Part shown: piece by piece, positions 50,901 through 59,816 of the stretch | Layout: every line of letters starts with the position of its first letter | How positions within the stretch are numbered: position 1 is the stretch's first letter | From: Nelumbo lutea | Taxonomy: Eukaryota > Streptophyta > Magnoliopsida > Proteales > Nelumbonaceae | Reading direction: 5' to 3' | Length of the DNA stretch: 64,000 nucleotides | Assembly (NCBI GenBank): GCA_022828595.1 | Contig: JAKGHH010000002.1 | Span: 65,072,383-65,136,382, forward strand | Made by a program: the position numbers and the translations under genes | Notes under the pieces: model-generated | Databases searched by the model: none | Told to the model about the DNA's origin: nothing | The model's input: the letters and a program-made list of their open reading frames with translations, nothing else

Positions 50901-53900
50901 CTTGATATGAAACCTTCTTTTTCCCTTCTATACCCCAATGAGGAGTTGTTCACTATTCCCCTCAAGACATTTGGTTGTACCTGTTTTGTTCAACTTCTTG
51001 GTCCCAATCACTCCAAGTTTCAATCCAAGGCCTCCAAATGCATCTTTCTTGGTTATGCACAAACTCAAAAGGGTTATTGTTGTTATGATCCTGTCTCAGG
51101 GAAGAAGTTTGTATCCATGGATGTCACTTTCTTTGAGGAGACACCCTACTATTCTCAGGTTTCTCCTCAGGGGGAGAGTAGTGAGCGTGGAGATTTGGGT
51201 CTTTTTCTTCAGGGGGAGGAGGAGTGCAGTGAGGACAGGGTTAATACCTTTGGGGCTGTTCCTTTACCTATTCCAGTTGATGATGAGGGCTGTAGTAGCG
51301 AGGGTGGTCAAAGGGATCGGGAGTTGAGAGTCTATCACAGGCGATGCAGGCAGATTGATCCTGGTCATCAGCAGTCCCAGCCAGCTACAATCTCTTCTGC
51401 GGCTCCAAGTCCAGATATTACAGTCCCAGGGCCCACAGAGACTCCTTCCATTGTTGCTACCTCACCCTCTGTAGATGACCTTGACCTTCCCATTGCCCTC
51501 CGTAAAGGAAAACGACATTGCACCACATCTACAGCCCACTGCATCTCCCAGTTTTTGTCCTATGATCGCCTATCTCCCTCCTACAGGTCCTATCTCACCT
51601 CTGTTGCTGATGTCCCTATTCCGAGAACAGTGCAAGAAGCCCTACCAGTCCCGGAATGGAGAGGTGCAATGCAAGTTGAAATGGATGCCCTGTTGAAAAA
51701 TAATACCTGGGAGCTAGTTGACTTGCCCAAAGGAAAGAAACCAGTTGGATGCAGGTGGGTATTTACTGTGAAGAATAATGCGGATGGTTCCATTGAGAGG
51801 TACAAAGCTCGGCTAGTTGCAAAGGGGTTCACTCAAACTTATGGTATAGATTACTTGGAGACATTTGCCCCGGTAACCAAGATGACCACCATTCGGGTTC
51901 TATTATCTCTTGCAGCAAGCTACACTTGGCCTTTGTACCAAATGGATGTTAAGAATGCTTTCCTGAATGGGGACTTGCAGGAAGAGGTCTACATGCAATT
52001 ACCTCCTGGATTCTATGATACAGAGGCAGGTAAGAAAGTTTGTAGGCTCAATAAGGCATTGTAGGGTTTGAAGCAGTCACCTAGATTTTGGTTCGACAGA
52101 TTCAGACTAGCCCTTGGGAAGTTCGGTTATGTACAGGCCCAGTCAGATCATACACTGTTCATCAAGAGGGTGGAGTCGTCACTGACACTACTTGCAGTTT
52201 ATGTTGATGATATTGTGGTAACAGGAAACGACAACCATGAGATTGAGTCCCTCAAACAGCTCATTCATCAAGAGTTTGAGGTGAAAGATCTGGGTGCACT
52301 ACGGTATTTTTTGGGCATTGAGGTTGCTAGATCTAAGCAGGGGATCTTTGTCTCTCAGAGGAAATATGTGTTAGATCTCTTGGCTGAAACTGGAAAGTTA
52401 GGTGTCAAACCTGCAGATACACCTATTGAACAGAACCACAGGATTAATGCAGAGAGTGGGGAGCTGCTTGAAGACAAAGTTATGTTCTAGCGGTTAGTGG
52501 GAAAGCTCCTATATCTATGCCTTACCCGACCAGACATCAGTTATGCCGTTAGTGTTATCAGTCAGTACATGCATTCTCCTAGAACCACGCACCTTCTAAC
52601 AACAGAAAGAATACTAGCATACTTAAAGAGATGCCCGGGTAGAGGTATATTGTTCAAGAACAATGACCACATGAAGGTGGAAGTCTATACGGATGCCGAT
52701 TGGGCTGGGAGTGTTGATGACAGAAGGTCTACCTTTGGATATTGTGCTCTTGTGGGAGGTAACCTGGTTTCTTGGCGGAGTAAGAAACAAAGTTTTGTCT
52801 CTTGATCCTGAAGCTGAGTACAGGTCAATGGCTAATGGAGTGGCTGAAATTCTTTGGCTGAGATCACTACTTGAGGAGTTGGGTATTGAGTATGAGAAGC
52901 CCCTGATGCTGTATTGTGATAATCAAGCAGCTATTAATATAGCACACAACCCAGTGCAGCATGACAGGACTAAACATATTGAAGTTGATTGACACTTTGT
53001 ATGAGAGAGGGTCTCATCACAAGAAGTATGTCTCCCATACATCACCTCCAATATGCAACTGGCAGATATCCTCACTAAAGATGTGTCACGGAAGAAGCTA
53101 GAGGCAGATCTATCCAAGTTGGGAATGATAAGCATTTATTCCCAACTTGAGGGGGAGTGTAGAGAACACTGATGTGGACCCCACAGCTACGGTCCCACTG
53201 TGTTCGTAGGGTAGAAGATGTTCTAGTCTGCCTAGGGTTAGCTATTTGTCATTTAGTTGTTTCAGTTGTTATTTATTTCAGTCTTTGTTTTACTCTATTT
53301 GTTATGTAAAGTCTAAGGGCAGATCTGTCCTTTCCATGTAATGAGCATAACCTATAAATATTAATTAAAGTGGCGGCAGCAAAACATTAAGCTTCTGCTC
53401 CTCCTTTCAACCCTTGTGTTCTACTGCTTTTCCTCCCTCTTTCTCTTCTCTCCTCTTTCTTCCTTCTTATCTTCGATCCTGAGATTCATTAGGGTTCAAG
53501 ACTGATAACAGTCCTGAACTTCTGGTAGCTTTAAAGTGGGGAGGTGTGTACCGTCTATACCGTCTGTACCGTCTGTCAGTTCCAAAGAACAATTAGTAGA
53601 TGTGTTTACAAAGGGGCTTCATCATTTGCAGCATAATTACCTTTCTGACAAGCTGGGCATGATAGATATCTTTGTCCCAACTTGAGGGGAGTGTTGAGTA
53701 TTTATCTTTGTATATACGGTATGGGCATTAGTGTCATCTTACCCTCTTTTTATTTTTATTATGTCACTATTATAAAACATAACAGAGGTGCTGCCAGCCC
53801 TGGTTTTTTGGTCCATTCTTTTCTTTTCTCCGCTCTCCTCTCTTTTCTCCGCTTCTTCTCTGTTTTCTCTTCCTTTTATTGTGGTTCCATAAAATGTTTT

Positions 53901-55724
53901 TGCATTCTTTATTTCTTGAGATAATAGTTAAAAATAGTATACTAGATTATTCATTTTGTGGGTTTATATGCTCATTTCTTTATATTATTTTCTTATTTGT
54001 TAGGTTTCAATGCATAAATGTTGGTATGCTGTCTTGAACCCTTGGAGACTTCAAAAACCTGAACCAATAAACAAGGAAGAACTTTAAACTGTCCAATCAA
54101 GGCATTCTTCTTCTTTTCATCTTGTACCCTTTTTTATTCTTTTCCTAGGACAAAAAAGGGGCTCAATTCCTATGTTTTTTGAATTTTCTTTTCTGTACTT
54201 TTTCTTTTCATGAATATGTTGATTTTCTATGATGGCCTGATGGGTAACATGATTTTAAACATTTTGGGGGAATAGAAAAAGGGGGACAAGTGACCACTTT
54301 GTGGTTCTTGGCACTTTATCATTCTTGTAAATATATCCAAATATCCAATACTTTTTTCAAATCAATAGAGTTAGATGTTACCAAATAAAAAATGTGTTGA
54401 TTCTCTCTGTTTTAATCTGACTTTATAATTTTTATGAAGATTATTGATAATTACTAGTGAAAGATGGTTGTTGGTTGCTAAGGAACCTAGGCAATTACTT
54501 AGGATTCAAGATATTTTTTTCTTTTTAAATCCATTGCCTACGCATCCACCCAAGTGAGTAGATGACAAGGTGCTCTTCTATTGCCTAGCCTTGCCTTGGT
54601 GCCTTGAAAACTATAATCTGTAAGACAAATAAAGATACTATGCTAATAGAACTAAAAATAATGTAAAAGTAGCATTCAACTGTGCCTGCTTTCTTTCTTT
54701 ATAAATAAGGGGACTAAATGCCTCCTATGAGTAAGTTACATGACGAACTGACAACTTGGAAGCTAAAAGATGGGCATAGTAACTGGTCTGTCCAGGCCCA
54801 TTAAGGAAAACTAGGTGTTTTCTTATCAGTCTCAGTCAGCCCCTGCACAACCTCTTTCTCCAGCATCTTTTGGTGGTCATTTTGACCCTTTATTTTCACC
54901 TCTTAGCACATGATTCAAAAGTCTAATACCTTGGGTTTTATCAGTACATTTAAACATCAGATTGCTATGAACCACTGTGAAACTAAAGGCCCTTGGGAAA
55001 GAGAGGTCCTTTATGTAATAAGATGTCTCCATGGATGCTTATTAGCATCAAACTCATGGTAGAAAATGCACCAAGCTTGTTGGAACTATTAAATATCCAA
55101 TCTGCAAGGGAAACCTAGGAGAAGCAATGTCAAATAGAATGGTCTTGTGTGTTATGCCCAATGAGACAACTAGTAGCTTCAGACCTGATTCAGAGGTGTT
55201 ATCCCTATTTCATTCAATAATGATGGTACATACGCTTTTTTTTAAGAAACCTAAGTTTAGCTTATCTCCTTGTGACCATATTTTTTAGAAAGGTCTTCCA
55301 TGCATTTTTGTTGTGCATTACACTTTATGCCTAATAGCTATTGTTTTTCTATTTTATATTCATAATATATGAGCTTAATGTATATGTATATGTACATGTT
55401 ACAAATATTTCCTTGGTGTATTAATGTAAGTTGTTTTGTAGCTGTGCTCGTGGCAGCCCAAAACGGCAGATACTATATCAGCAAGCAGGGCATTTTCAGG
55501 TATCTTTCTTTTCAATATTTTGGTGTTTGATATTTGTGTAGATTATCTTGTTGTTTCCTAACTCCATCATACCTTTCCTTTTGAGATTCCATGTTCTTAA
55601 TTAGAGGATTTTAACATGTTTTGCTGGACAGGTACCTTATTTAGAGGATCCCAACACTGGAGTAAAAATGTTTGAAAGTGCAGAAATTGTAGAGTACCTC
55701 AGAGCAACTTATGCTCTTCCCTAA
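26521..55724 (+). CDS. Plastid protein with two thioredoxin-fold/GST-N domains (At5g03880-like)
   Basis: Twelve exons: 26521-26825, 27218-27282, 30678-30750, 30980-30998, 31830-31949, 34052-34121, 35247-35290, 35419-35460, 36522-36581, 36695-36762, 55442-55499 and 55632-55724 (1,017 nt, 338 aa). All introns are GT-AG and phases agree throughout. Residues 1-60 are Ser/Arg-rich and acid-poor, like a chloroplast transit peptide. Residues 81-104 form a hydrophobic segment. The first glutaredoxin-like domain starts near 141 with CPFC at 149-152, and has [15 protein letters not shown] and [11 protein letters not shown]. The second starts near 262 with SPFC (Cys271), and has [20 protein letters not shown] and [10 protein letters not shown]. 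This is the layout of the plant family annotated as thioredoxin/GST N-terminal electron carriers; the substrate is unknown. Intron 10 (36763-55441) is 18.7 kb and filled with retroelements. Confidence 0.95.
27283..30677 (+). other. Intron 2 of the thioredoxin-fold gene
   Basis: This 3,395-bp intron contains the 209-bp duplication and, at 30100-30185, a short 'ccctaggcacac...ttgcctaggtccaggtgc' repeat related in style to the one in the CML intron. At 30457-30550 is an A-rich Lys-coding tract that opens a false ORF. No other gene was seen. Confidence 0.7.
29496..29913. repeat. 209-bp tandem duplication in intron 2
   Basis: The segment beginning ATAATTTAACAATGGATATGG at 29496 is repeated at 29705, with only a few differences by eye (for example 'gactgccacaac' versus 'gactttcacaac' and 'cgaaaggtac' versus 'caaaagattc'). 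The near identity suggests a recent event. It lies in intron 2 (27283-30677) of the thioredoxin-fold gene and contains no exon. Confidence 0.92.
32302..32831 (-). mobile_element. LINE 3' fragment with RNase H domain, in intron 5
   Basis: A 5'-truncated LINE lies antisense to the host gene. A T run at 32302-32309 marks its poly(A) tail. The minus-strand ORF 32805-32527 reads [30 protein letters not shown] and [14 protein letters not shown], the pattern of the RNase H domain at the C-terminus of plant L1-type LINEs. A usual AE motif reads PEFLAA. Flanks resemble a target duplication: CTCCAAATAATCTT on the left and CTCCAAGATAATCTT on the right, differing by one base. Confidence 0.8.
32922..32957. 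repeat. (TA)n microsatellite
   Basis: About 17 TA units in intron 5 of the thioredoxin-fold gene. Confidence 0.95.
33100..33800. repeat. Old repeat sequence in intron 5
   Basis: At 33150-33195 is 'ggcctaggccttcccaacta' followed by 'tttggagtcagcta', which recalls a short motif common to plant SINEs, though no Pol III boxes were found. From 33260 to 33795, 'ggtcaaccctgacctaaccc' and 'ttgggttggcccagccc' type motifs in both orientations suggest an old hAT-like MITE. Limits are uncertain. Confidence 0.35.
34161..34331. repeat. Short direct repeat in intron 6
   Basis: TCATTATATACATTGTTATT plus about ten more bases occurs at 34161 and again at 34302, 141 bp apart. Nearby 'ttggtgaaaa' is also repeated. 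It looks like a local duplication without coding content. Confidence 0.7.
35850..36342 (+). mobile_element. LINE 3' fragment with RNase H remnant, in intron 8
   Basis: Plus-strand codons from 35868 read [33 protein letters not shown] and GDCIVVIDW in shifting frames, matching the RNase H tail of the same LINE type. The fragment ends in an AATAAA signal and a short A run near 36337-36342. It has a frame break after RAEL. Left limit is approximate. Confidence 0.65.
37596..37907 (-). pseudogene. RNase H domain of the old LINE
   Basis: A 103-codon frame with [17 protein letters not shown] (first acidic residue), [12 protein letters not shown] (Glu) and [14 protein letters not shown] (Asp). This is the plant L1-type RNase H that removes RNA from hybrids during retrotransposition. 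The last catalytic region is missing or out of frame. Confidence 0.85.
38135..39010 (-). pseudogene. LINE C-terminal linker and zinc-binding region
   Basis: The frame 39010-38615 ([22 protein letters not shown]) and the frame 38416-38135 ([20 protein letters not shown]) match the region between reverse transcriptase and RNase H. The second includes the zf-RVT type Cys-Cys-His-Cys cluster. They are broken from each other by stops. Confidence 0.8.
39072..40302 (-). pseudogene. Reverse transcriptase of the old LINE
   Basis: An N-terminal part in one frame ([29 protein letters not shown]) joins by a frameshift near 40050 to a 328-codon frame. That frame has [14 protein letters not shown], the motif A region, [15 protein letters not shown] and [13 protein letters not shown] supplies two of the catalytic Asp residues. 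In motif A the expected Asp reads Gly ([10 protein letters not shown]), which would abolish polymerase activity even without the frameshift. Confidence 0.88.
40558..40756. mobile_element. 199-bp hAT-like MITE inserted in the old LINE
   Basis: Ends AAGGTTCAAAGTATCGACAC and GTGTTGATACTTTGAACCTT are inverted repeats. The flanks carry CTTACACC at 40550-40557 and again at 40757-40764, an exact 8-bp duplication. The interior has 'gtatcggc' and 'ggtacaggctgatac' inverted motifs and no ORF. It splits the LINE frame between the KEEIS block and the [14 protein letters not shown] block. Confidence 0.92.
40862..42168 (+). mobile_element. 5'-truncated LINE nested in the old LINE
   Basis: An 18-bp direct repeat, ATCTCTTTCCTCTAGACT, lies at 40844-40861 and 42169-42186. 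The insert ends with AATAAAATT and an A run (about 42158-42168). Its plus-strand frames cover the reverse transcriptase thumb region ([28 protein letters not shown]), the linker ([16 protein letters not shown]) and the zinc-binding region ([19 protein letters not shown]). No RNase H domain follows. Stops at about 41400 break the frame. A perfect duplication suggests it is much younger than its host LINE. Confidence 0.95.
42920..43118 (+). repeat. Copia-1 left LTR
   Basis: Begins TGTTGAGTATTTAT and contains 'gggcattagtgtcat', 'tatgtcactattataaa' (TATA-like) and a long TC-rich tract, all shared with the right LTR at 53692. It ends in CA just before the primer-binding site. The right end is judged from the primer site, so it is accurate to a few bases. 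Confidence 0.85.
43606..47654 (+). pseudogene. Copia-1 gag-pol remnant
   Basis: Visible in order: gag ([16 protein letters not shown] near 43690), zinc knuckle [14 protein letters not shown] (near 44380), protease remnant [12 protein letters not shown] (near 44770), integrase ([29 protein letters not shown] near 45340-45660), reverse transcriptase ([33 protein letters not shown] near 46530-47010) and RNase H ([16 protein letters not shown] block, [10 protein letters not shown] near 47430-47580). The integrase Glu position reads Lys (AKRKNR). A deletion near 47090 removes part of the reverse transcriptase C-terminus. Many stops are present, so it is inactive. Confidence 0.88.
47655..48020 (+). 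repeat. Copia-2 left LTR
   Basis: 366 bp, beginning TGTAGAGAACACTGATGTGG. It contains a 'cctataaatattaatt' TATA-like box near 47850 and a TC-rich leader, and abuts the primer-binding site at 48021. About fifteen small differences from the right LTR were counted by eye. Confidence 0.93.
48021..48033 (+). other. Copia-2 primer-binding site
   Basis: TGGTATCAGAGCC is complementary to the 3' end of plant initiator methionine tRNA, the usual primer of plant copia elements. It directly follows the left LTR. Confidence 0.92.
48786..53150 (+). pseudogene. Copia-2 gag-pol polyprotein with five or more lesions
   Basis: One frame from 48786 encodes gag ([17 protein letters not shown]2-type block), a zinc knuckle [14 protein letters not shown] (near 49565), protease ([11 protein letters not shown] near 49890), integrase ([41 protein letters not shown]), reverse transcriptase ([19 protein letters not shown]) and RNase H ([30 protein letters not shown]). 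In-frame TAG stops lie at 49317, 52062 and 52488, a frame change near 52800, and TGA stops near 52990 and 53002. The protease site reads D-L-G instead of D-S-G or D-T-G, and the second integrase Asp reads Asn. It cannot be autonomous. Confidence 0.93.
53158..53526 (+). repeat. Copia-2 right LTR
   Basis: 369 bp, same start and same 'cctataaatattaatt' box as the left LTR, preceded by the purine tract and followed by the second AGCTT. Confidence 0.93.
53527..53691 (+). pseudogene. Copia-1 RNase H tail beyond the nested insertion
   Basis: After the second AGCTT the frame resumes with [18 protein letters not shown] and DKLGMIDIF, the usual C-terminus of copia polyproteins, followed by the purine tract and right LTR. 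A 'taccgtctgtaccgtctg' mini-repeat lies at 53551-53577. Confidence 0.85.
53692..53883 (+). repeat. Copia-1 right LTR
   Basis: Matches the left LTR at 42920 in its start, the 'gggcattagtgtcat' block, the 'tatgtcactattataaaacat' block and the TC-rich tract, with many substitutions and indels. This divergence indicates an older insertion than Copia-2. The right limit is approximate. Confidence 0.8.
53884..55441 (+). other. Right part of intron 10
   Basis: Ordinary AT-rich intron sequence. At about 54470-54617 it holds a short repeat with 'aggaacctaggcaattactt' and 'ttgcctagccttgccttggt' ends, similar to fragments in the CML intron and at 30100. No ORF of interest. It ends in the TTGTTTTGTAG acceptor before exon 11. 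Confidence 0.6.
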
Positions 55725-57026
55725 GAATAGCTTGCCTATAGAATTTGAGGTTATTTGTGCACTTGTATATGATTCACCATATACTTATGAACATTTTTAC
55801 ATGTAAGCATTGATGATAGGAAAAAAGGTCCTTCTACAAGCTTCACTATGATTAATATAGTAATGTTTTTTCCCCACATCAAATGATATCCTTGATCGTA
55901 GTGTATTTAGTGAAGTAGGTTTTCACACGCATAGGCTCATATGTATGAATCCTGTACATTAACAGCAGCTGGTTTTACAATGCATAGAGAAAATAAACCT
56001 TCAATCTTCTCTAGTGAAGGAGACAAGTGTTGGTTTATATTGAAAATTTGCTTCAAGGATGGCATGTCAATTGAAATTTCACTCTCTCCATTAACTGATT
56101 TCTGGTATCTGTGGATTGAGTATATTGGGTTTCAATACATGTATTGGAATTTCGCTTTTTTTTTTTTTGGGGGGGGGGGGGTAGCCCATCCCCAACTGAG
56201 CCACCATGAGTTGGTGTGTTGGAATTTCGTTTCACTTGGGTGGTCTTTTGCTTCTTTATCAATAATGAAATGGTTATTGACTCAACATTCAACACGAAAA
56301 TCGTAAGAATAGTTCTTTAGGTTGTTAATGTCTCATGGTGTTTTTTCTAGAAGTTTATGGTGTTGTCTCCATTACACCATATGCTAGACAAGTATTTTAA
56401 TTTTTTGATAAAGCAGCTAATGTATCATACATACATAATACTAGATTACTAATACGTACAGGTATGTAAATGTGTATCAGTTTATGTATATATTTTAATA
56501 AATTATTCATTAAGGTTGCATATCAATTGCTTTTTAATTCCTTGCTTATTTTAGATTTTCTAGTGATCAGCGCCAGCGGATGGCTCACATTCAAACGTTG
56601 TTTTCTTCTTAGAGCTTGTTTGGGAGGGCTTCTATTGGTGTGGTGACAGAGCCTCTTCGAAAAGCTACTTACAATATTTTTATCAGAAAGTCGTTTTTTA
56701 GGCTCATATAAGCTTATTTTCAGCTTTCCATATTTTTACCAATCAGTGCTTCATGATTTTCAGTTTTCAAGTTTTCTGGTTCATATAAACACTAGAAGGC
56801 TAGAAGCCACTGCATGGAAGCCCTTCCAAACAGGCACATAAGCGTCAGTAGAGGATTGTCAGAAGTGGAAGGGATTTTCATGGGTTTTGTTTTCATGTTT
56901 TCGGAAAAAATAAATAAAGAACAGTAACCAGTGGTTTTATCAAGGGAATAGGCCGTTGAAGGTTTAGGTTAAGTAAGGCCTGTTGACATGTCAAAATTTA
57001 GTTAACCCCAAGGGTTCAGCAAGTTA
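55725..57026 (+). other. 3' flank of the thioredoxin-fold gene with a G run and a MITE
   Basis: Contains the likely 3' UTR after the stop at 55722-55724 and a T/G homopolymer at about 56156-56181. A small inverted-repeat element lies at 56612-56836. No gene is visible. Confidence 0.5.
56612..56836. mobile_element. MITE with GTTTGGGAGGGCTTC ends, about 225 bp
   Basis: The left end AGCTTGTTTGGGAGGGCTTC pairs with the right end GAAGCCCTTCCAAACAGGCA. The interior has AT-rich inverted motifs ('aaaagct', 'agctta') and no ORF. No target duplication was fixed, so the superfamily is uncertain. Confidence 0.7.
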
Positions 57027-57034
57027 GATCCGAA

Positions 57035-57446
57035 TAAGGGTGTCAACGGACCGGTTTGGATTGGACCCTGTCCAGTTCAAAATCAATTTGGACGGGTTGG
57101 ATGGACCAACAAGATATATTGGATTGGACCAATCCGGTCCAAATATATATTAGATTGAATTGGACCTGATCCCTTCGTAATAAATTTATATTGTACTGGG
57201 TTGGATTAAGCCAATATCTGTCCATTGAAATAAGATAAAGAATATTGGTGCCGATCGATCGGGTTTGGGTTGAAACCAGTCTAAATCAAAACGGATTTGA
57301 ACAGATTGGATGGTCCGGACATTGAATTGGACCGGTACAAAATGATCCAAAAGATTCATTGGATTGGATTGGACCTGATCCATTTATAATGGACTCACAT
57401 TGGACTAGATCGGATTGGACCAAATCCAATCCAATTGACACCCCTA
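57035..57446. mobile_element. hAT MITE of the TAGGGGTGTCAA family, 412 bp
   Basis: Left end TAAGGGTGTCAACGGACC, right end TTGACACCCCTA. The flanks GATCCGAA (57027-57034) and GATATGAA (57447-57454) agree at 6 of 8 positions. The interior is built almost wholly from 'ggattggacc/ggtccaatcc' motifs in both orientations, the dense subterminal array typical of such MITEs. A relative in the opposite orientation begins at 63667. Confidence 0.85.
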
Positions 57447-57454
57447 GATATGAA

Positions 57455-58622
57455 GTGTGCAAAGAGTATCATGAAGGCAATTTTAAGAGATGTATTAGGA
57501 ATTTAAAATAGGCTTAGGAAATGCGAAGATATGGTTCAAAAATCAAGATACGCACAGGTAAGCAAGGAAACTCATGTAATAAATAAAAAAAAATGTCAAT
57601 ATATGGGGGTGGTTACATGAATCCTGTTTTACCATTCCTTTTTGTTTAGTGCCATATCTATTATTAAATTATGGACACCATGTATAGTTTGGTAAAAGTT
57701 TTAGTGATGGTTGCACCCTCCTTTATCTGGGTTTGGGACTGGTTCTATAAAAGTACCATATTTAGATTCACTTAAGAAATGCTAAAGATTAATAAAAGAA
57801 TAAAGAAAAAACATGCATTCACATATCAAAAAACCAATAAAAATCTCATTGGAAGTGAACACAATATAAATCTTATTAATATTTAAAATATTAATTTTAA
57901 TGATCAATTAATTATTATTTTTAATTTTTCTGAATTGATATAGTTCTAAGTCTCTCATATTTGAAATTTAAAACCCATGCATTTCTAATAAATTGTTCAA
58001 TGTGGTAAAGATTTGAAGCTTCTTACCATTCATGCAGGAAACTTGGGTTTGATTTTCACAAAAAGCATTTTAGTTTTGTACGTTTAAAATGATAAAGAAA
58101 AAAACAATTTAAAACTAGGTCATCCCATCGGTGCCTCATGGCGGTATGAACAAAAACTGCTACTCCAACTAGGGGTGGTATCCGATTTGAAGATTTCGCA
58201 GTGTATTGGAGCATAGGTTTTCGGGCCAGGTCCATTCAAATTCTAACAAAATCCCAACTTGAGCCCTCCAAGTTACATCTCTATTTTCAACATGATTTAT
58301 AGTTTACATTATATAGGGTTTGGATTTTTTCCTCACAAAATGGTCTTTATATTCATCTCACAGGACGATGCAGCCGTACATCCAGAATATTTCTTGTATT
58401 TTATGTTATCATTCATGGGGAGATATTATTAATACACAGTTGCAAGTGTTGTGACCTGGGTGTGAGGAGGAAATCCAGATCATTTCCATAGAAACCAATG
58501 CAAAGCTTATAGGTTCCATTCTCGAAAATGGATGGTCCCTAGCTGAAATCTGATGGAAAGGAGGCCCAAGAGAAGATAAGAGGGCTTTTGTCTTATAAAT
58601 CTGACAAAAATAATTTAATTCA
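57455..58622. other. Intergenic DNA between genes 2 and 3
   Basis: AT-rich sequence with no ORF or repeat that I recognise, apart from short 'aaataaa' runs. Confidence 0.5.
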
Positions 58623-58899
58623 GGGTCCGTTTGGTTAGTAGATGGAATCAGAGGCAGAATGGTCTATTCCCATAGTCAGTTTGATTCAGAATGGAATGAA
58701 AATGAGAATTGGAAGCAGCAGGAATGAGATTTCATTCCCAAGGGAGGGACAGAGAATGGTCATTCCCTCAAGTGGGGGAATATCATTCCAGCAAAAACGG
58801 GAATGAGATTCTTATTATGCCCAACCAAACAGTTGAAAATGGAATAACCCATTCCGATTCCAATTTCAGACCCCTATTCCTGCGAACCCAACGGGGCTC
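58623..58899. mobile_element. MITE with GGGTCCGTTTGG end, about 277 bp
   Basis: Starts GGGTCCGTTTGGTTAGTAG, and the right end is CGAACCCAACGGGGCTC, an imperfect inverted match. The interior has repeated 'ggaatgagat', 'cattccc' and 'gaatgg' motifs in both orientations. A related stretch starting GGGTCTGTTTGGTTCA lies at 62028 in intron 3 of the carbonic anhydrase gene. The superfamily is probably PIF or hAT. Confidence 0.65.
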
Positions 58900-59740
58900 A
58901 CTATAGGAAAATCCTGAAATTGATTGTTGTCATGACTTTTCAAGGATTTGCCATGAAACAAACTGATTTTAAACAAACTGATTTTAAATAGTATGCTGAA
59001 AATTTGCATACAGCAGAAATAATTACTCCTAAATAAAATCAGGCTTGTTCATCCAAGTCTTTTCTCTATGAATTAATCAGCCAATGGAACTTATTCTCTG
59101 TAATGTAAACCTTCTTTTTCTGTTTCATCTCCCTCCCCACAAAAAAAGAAAATTCAAGAAATGACAATATATAATGTTAGGCTTCTAATTATGAGTTTTA
59201 AATGAAAATAAAACAAAATCATAAATGGATTTTGTTCCCTTGACAAACTGAAATTCAACCATTTGACCAGTCCCAACTCCCAAATGTGGGTCCTCAGGAC
59301 TAGACTACTAGTCATTCTGGGATCACATATTCCAAATTCATGAACATCTACACCGTTGATTAACATGTTCTAAGAGAGTTTGGATCTTCTGCCATCAAAA
59401 CACTCCTAACACTGTCCCAACATGCCACTACTGCTGCACATTAGGAGCATCTTCCCCTGAATGACTAAGTCACAAAGAAGATGTTTTCAATGTGGGGCTG
59501 TAGTGGCCAGTTGGGAGTGCTTTGTTGGTAGCAGATCCCTACCCGTACCAAGAAGAGCAGGTCTGAGGGGAACAATCTAAAAATAGTAATAACTCTCTCT
59601 CTTTCTCACCCCCCTTCAGTCCAGTCTATGTTTAGAGGAAAATCAACTAACTAATTTAGTCACAGTTCTCTAAACTTAGAGCTCAATTTGGAGGTGAATG
59701 AAGCCATCACAACAACCTCAGCCACATACAAATTACGTAT
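58900..59740 (+). promoter_or_regulatory. Upstream region of the carbonic anhydrase gene
   Basis: No ORF is supported. It contains the promoter region, with a (CT)-rich tract near 59592-59606. Confidence 0.5.
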
Positions 59741-59748
59741 TATAAATA
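59741..59748 (+). promoter_or_regulatory. TATA box of the carbonic anhydrase gene
   Basis: TATAAATA lies 76 bp upstream of the ATG at 59817, a fitting distance for a leader of about 45 nt. Inferred from sequence and spacing only. Confidence 0.65.
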
Positions 59749-59816
59749 AAAAGGAAACGGCCTTTATTACTTCTTGATACTCAGAGAAGGAGAGATCGGG
59801 AAAGAGATCGCAGGTA

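Larger units (their letters stand above)
47655..53526 (+). mobile_element. Younger Ty1/copia retrotransposon (Copia-2) nested in Copia-1
   Basis: LTRs at 47655-48020 and 53158-53526, primer site TGGTATCAGAGCC at 48021, purine tract CTTGAGGGGGAG just before 53158, and a 5-bp target duplication AGCTT at 47650-47654 and 53527-53531. The LTRs look about 95-96 percent alike by eye. The internal gag-pol frame from 48786 is nearly continuous. The LTRs begin TG but seem to end GT rather than CA, which is unusual. It lies in sense orientation in intron 10 of the host gene. Confidence 0.95.
42920..53883 (+). mobile_element. Old Ty1/copia retrotransposon (Copia-1), split by a younger copia
   Basis: Left LTR about 42920-43118 and right LTR about 53692-53883, both starting TGTTGAGTATTTAT. 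A primer site TGGTATCAG complementary to initiator tRNA-Met lies at 43126, and a purine tract CTTGAGGGGAG at 53681-53691. The internal region 43600-47654 plus 53527-53691 keeps gag, protease, integrase, reverse transcriptase and RNase H blocks in copia order, but is broken by many stops and frameshifts. Flanks GTTTC and GTTCC may be the target duplication. Copia-2 (47655-53526) is inserted near the end of its RNase H. Confidence 0.9.

Noticed and set aside
55941..56306. 121-codon ORF downstream of the thioredoxin-fold gene
   Set aside because: It spans a T/G homopolymer run and shows no domain; most likely 3' flank.
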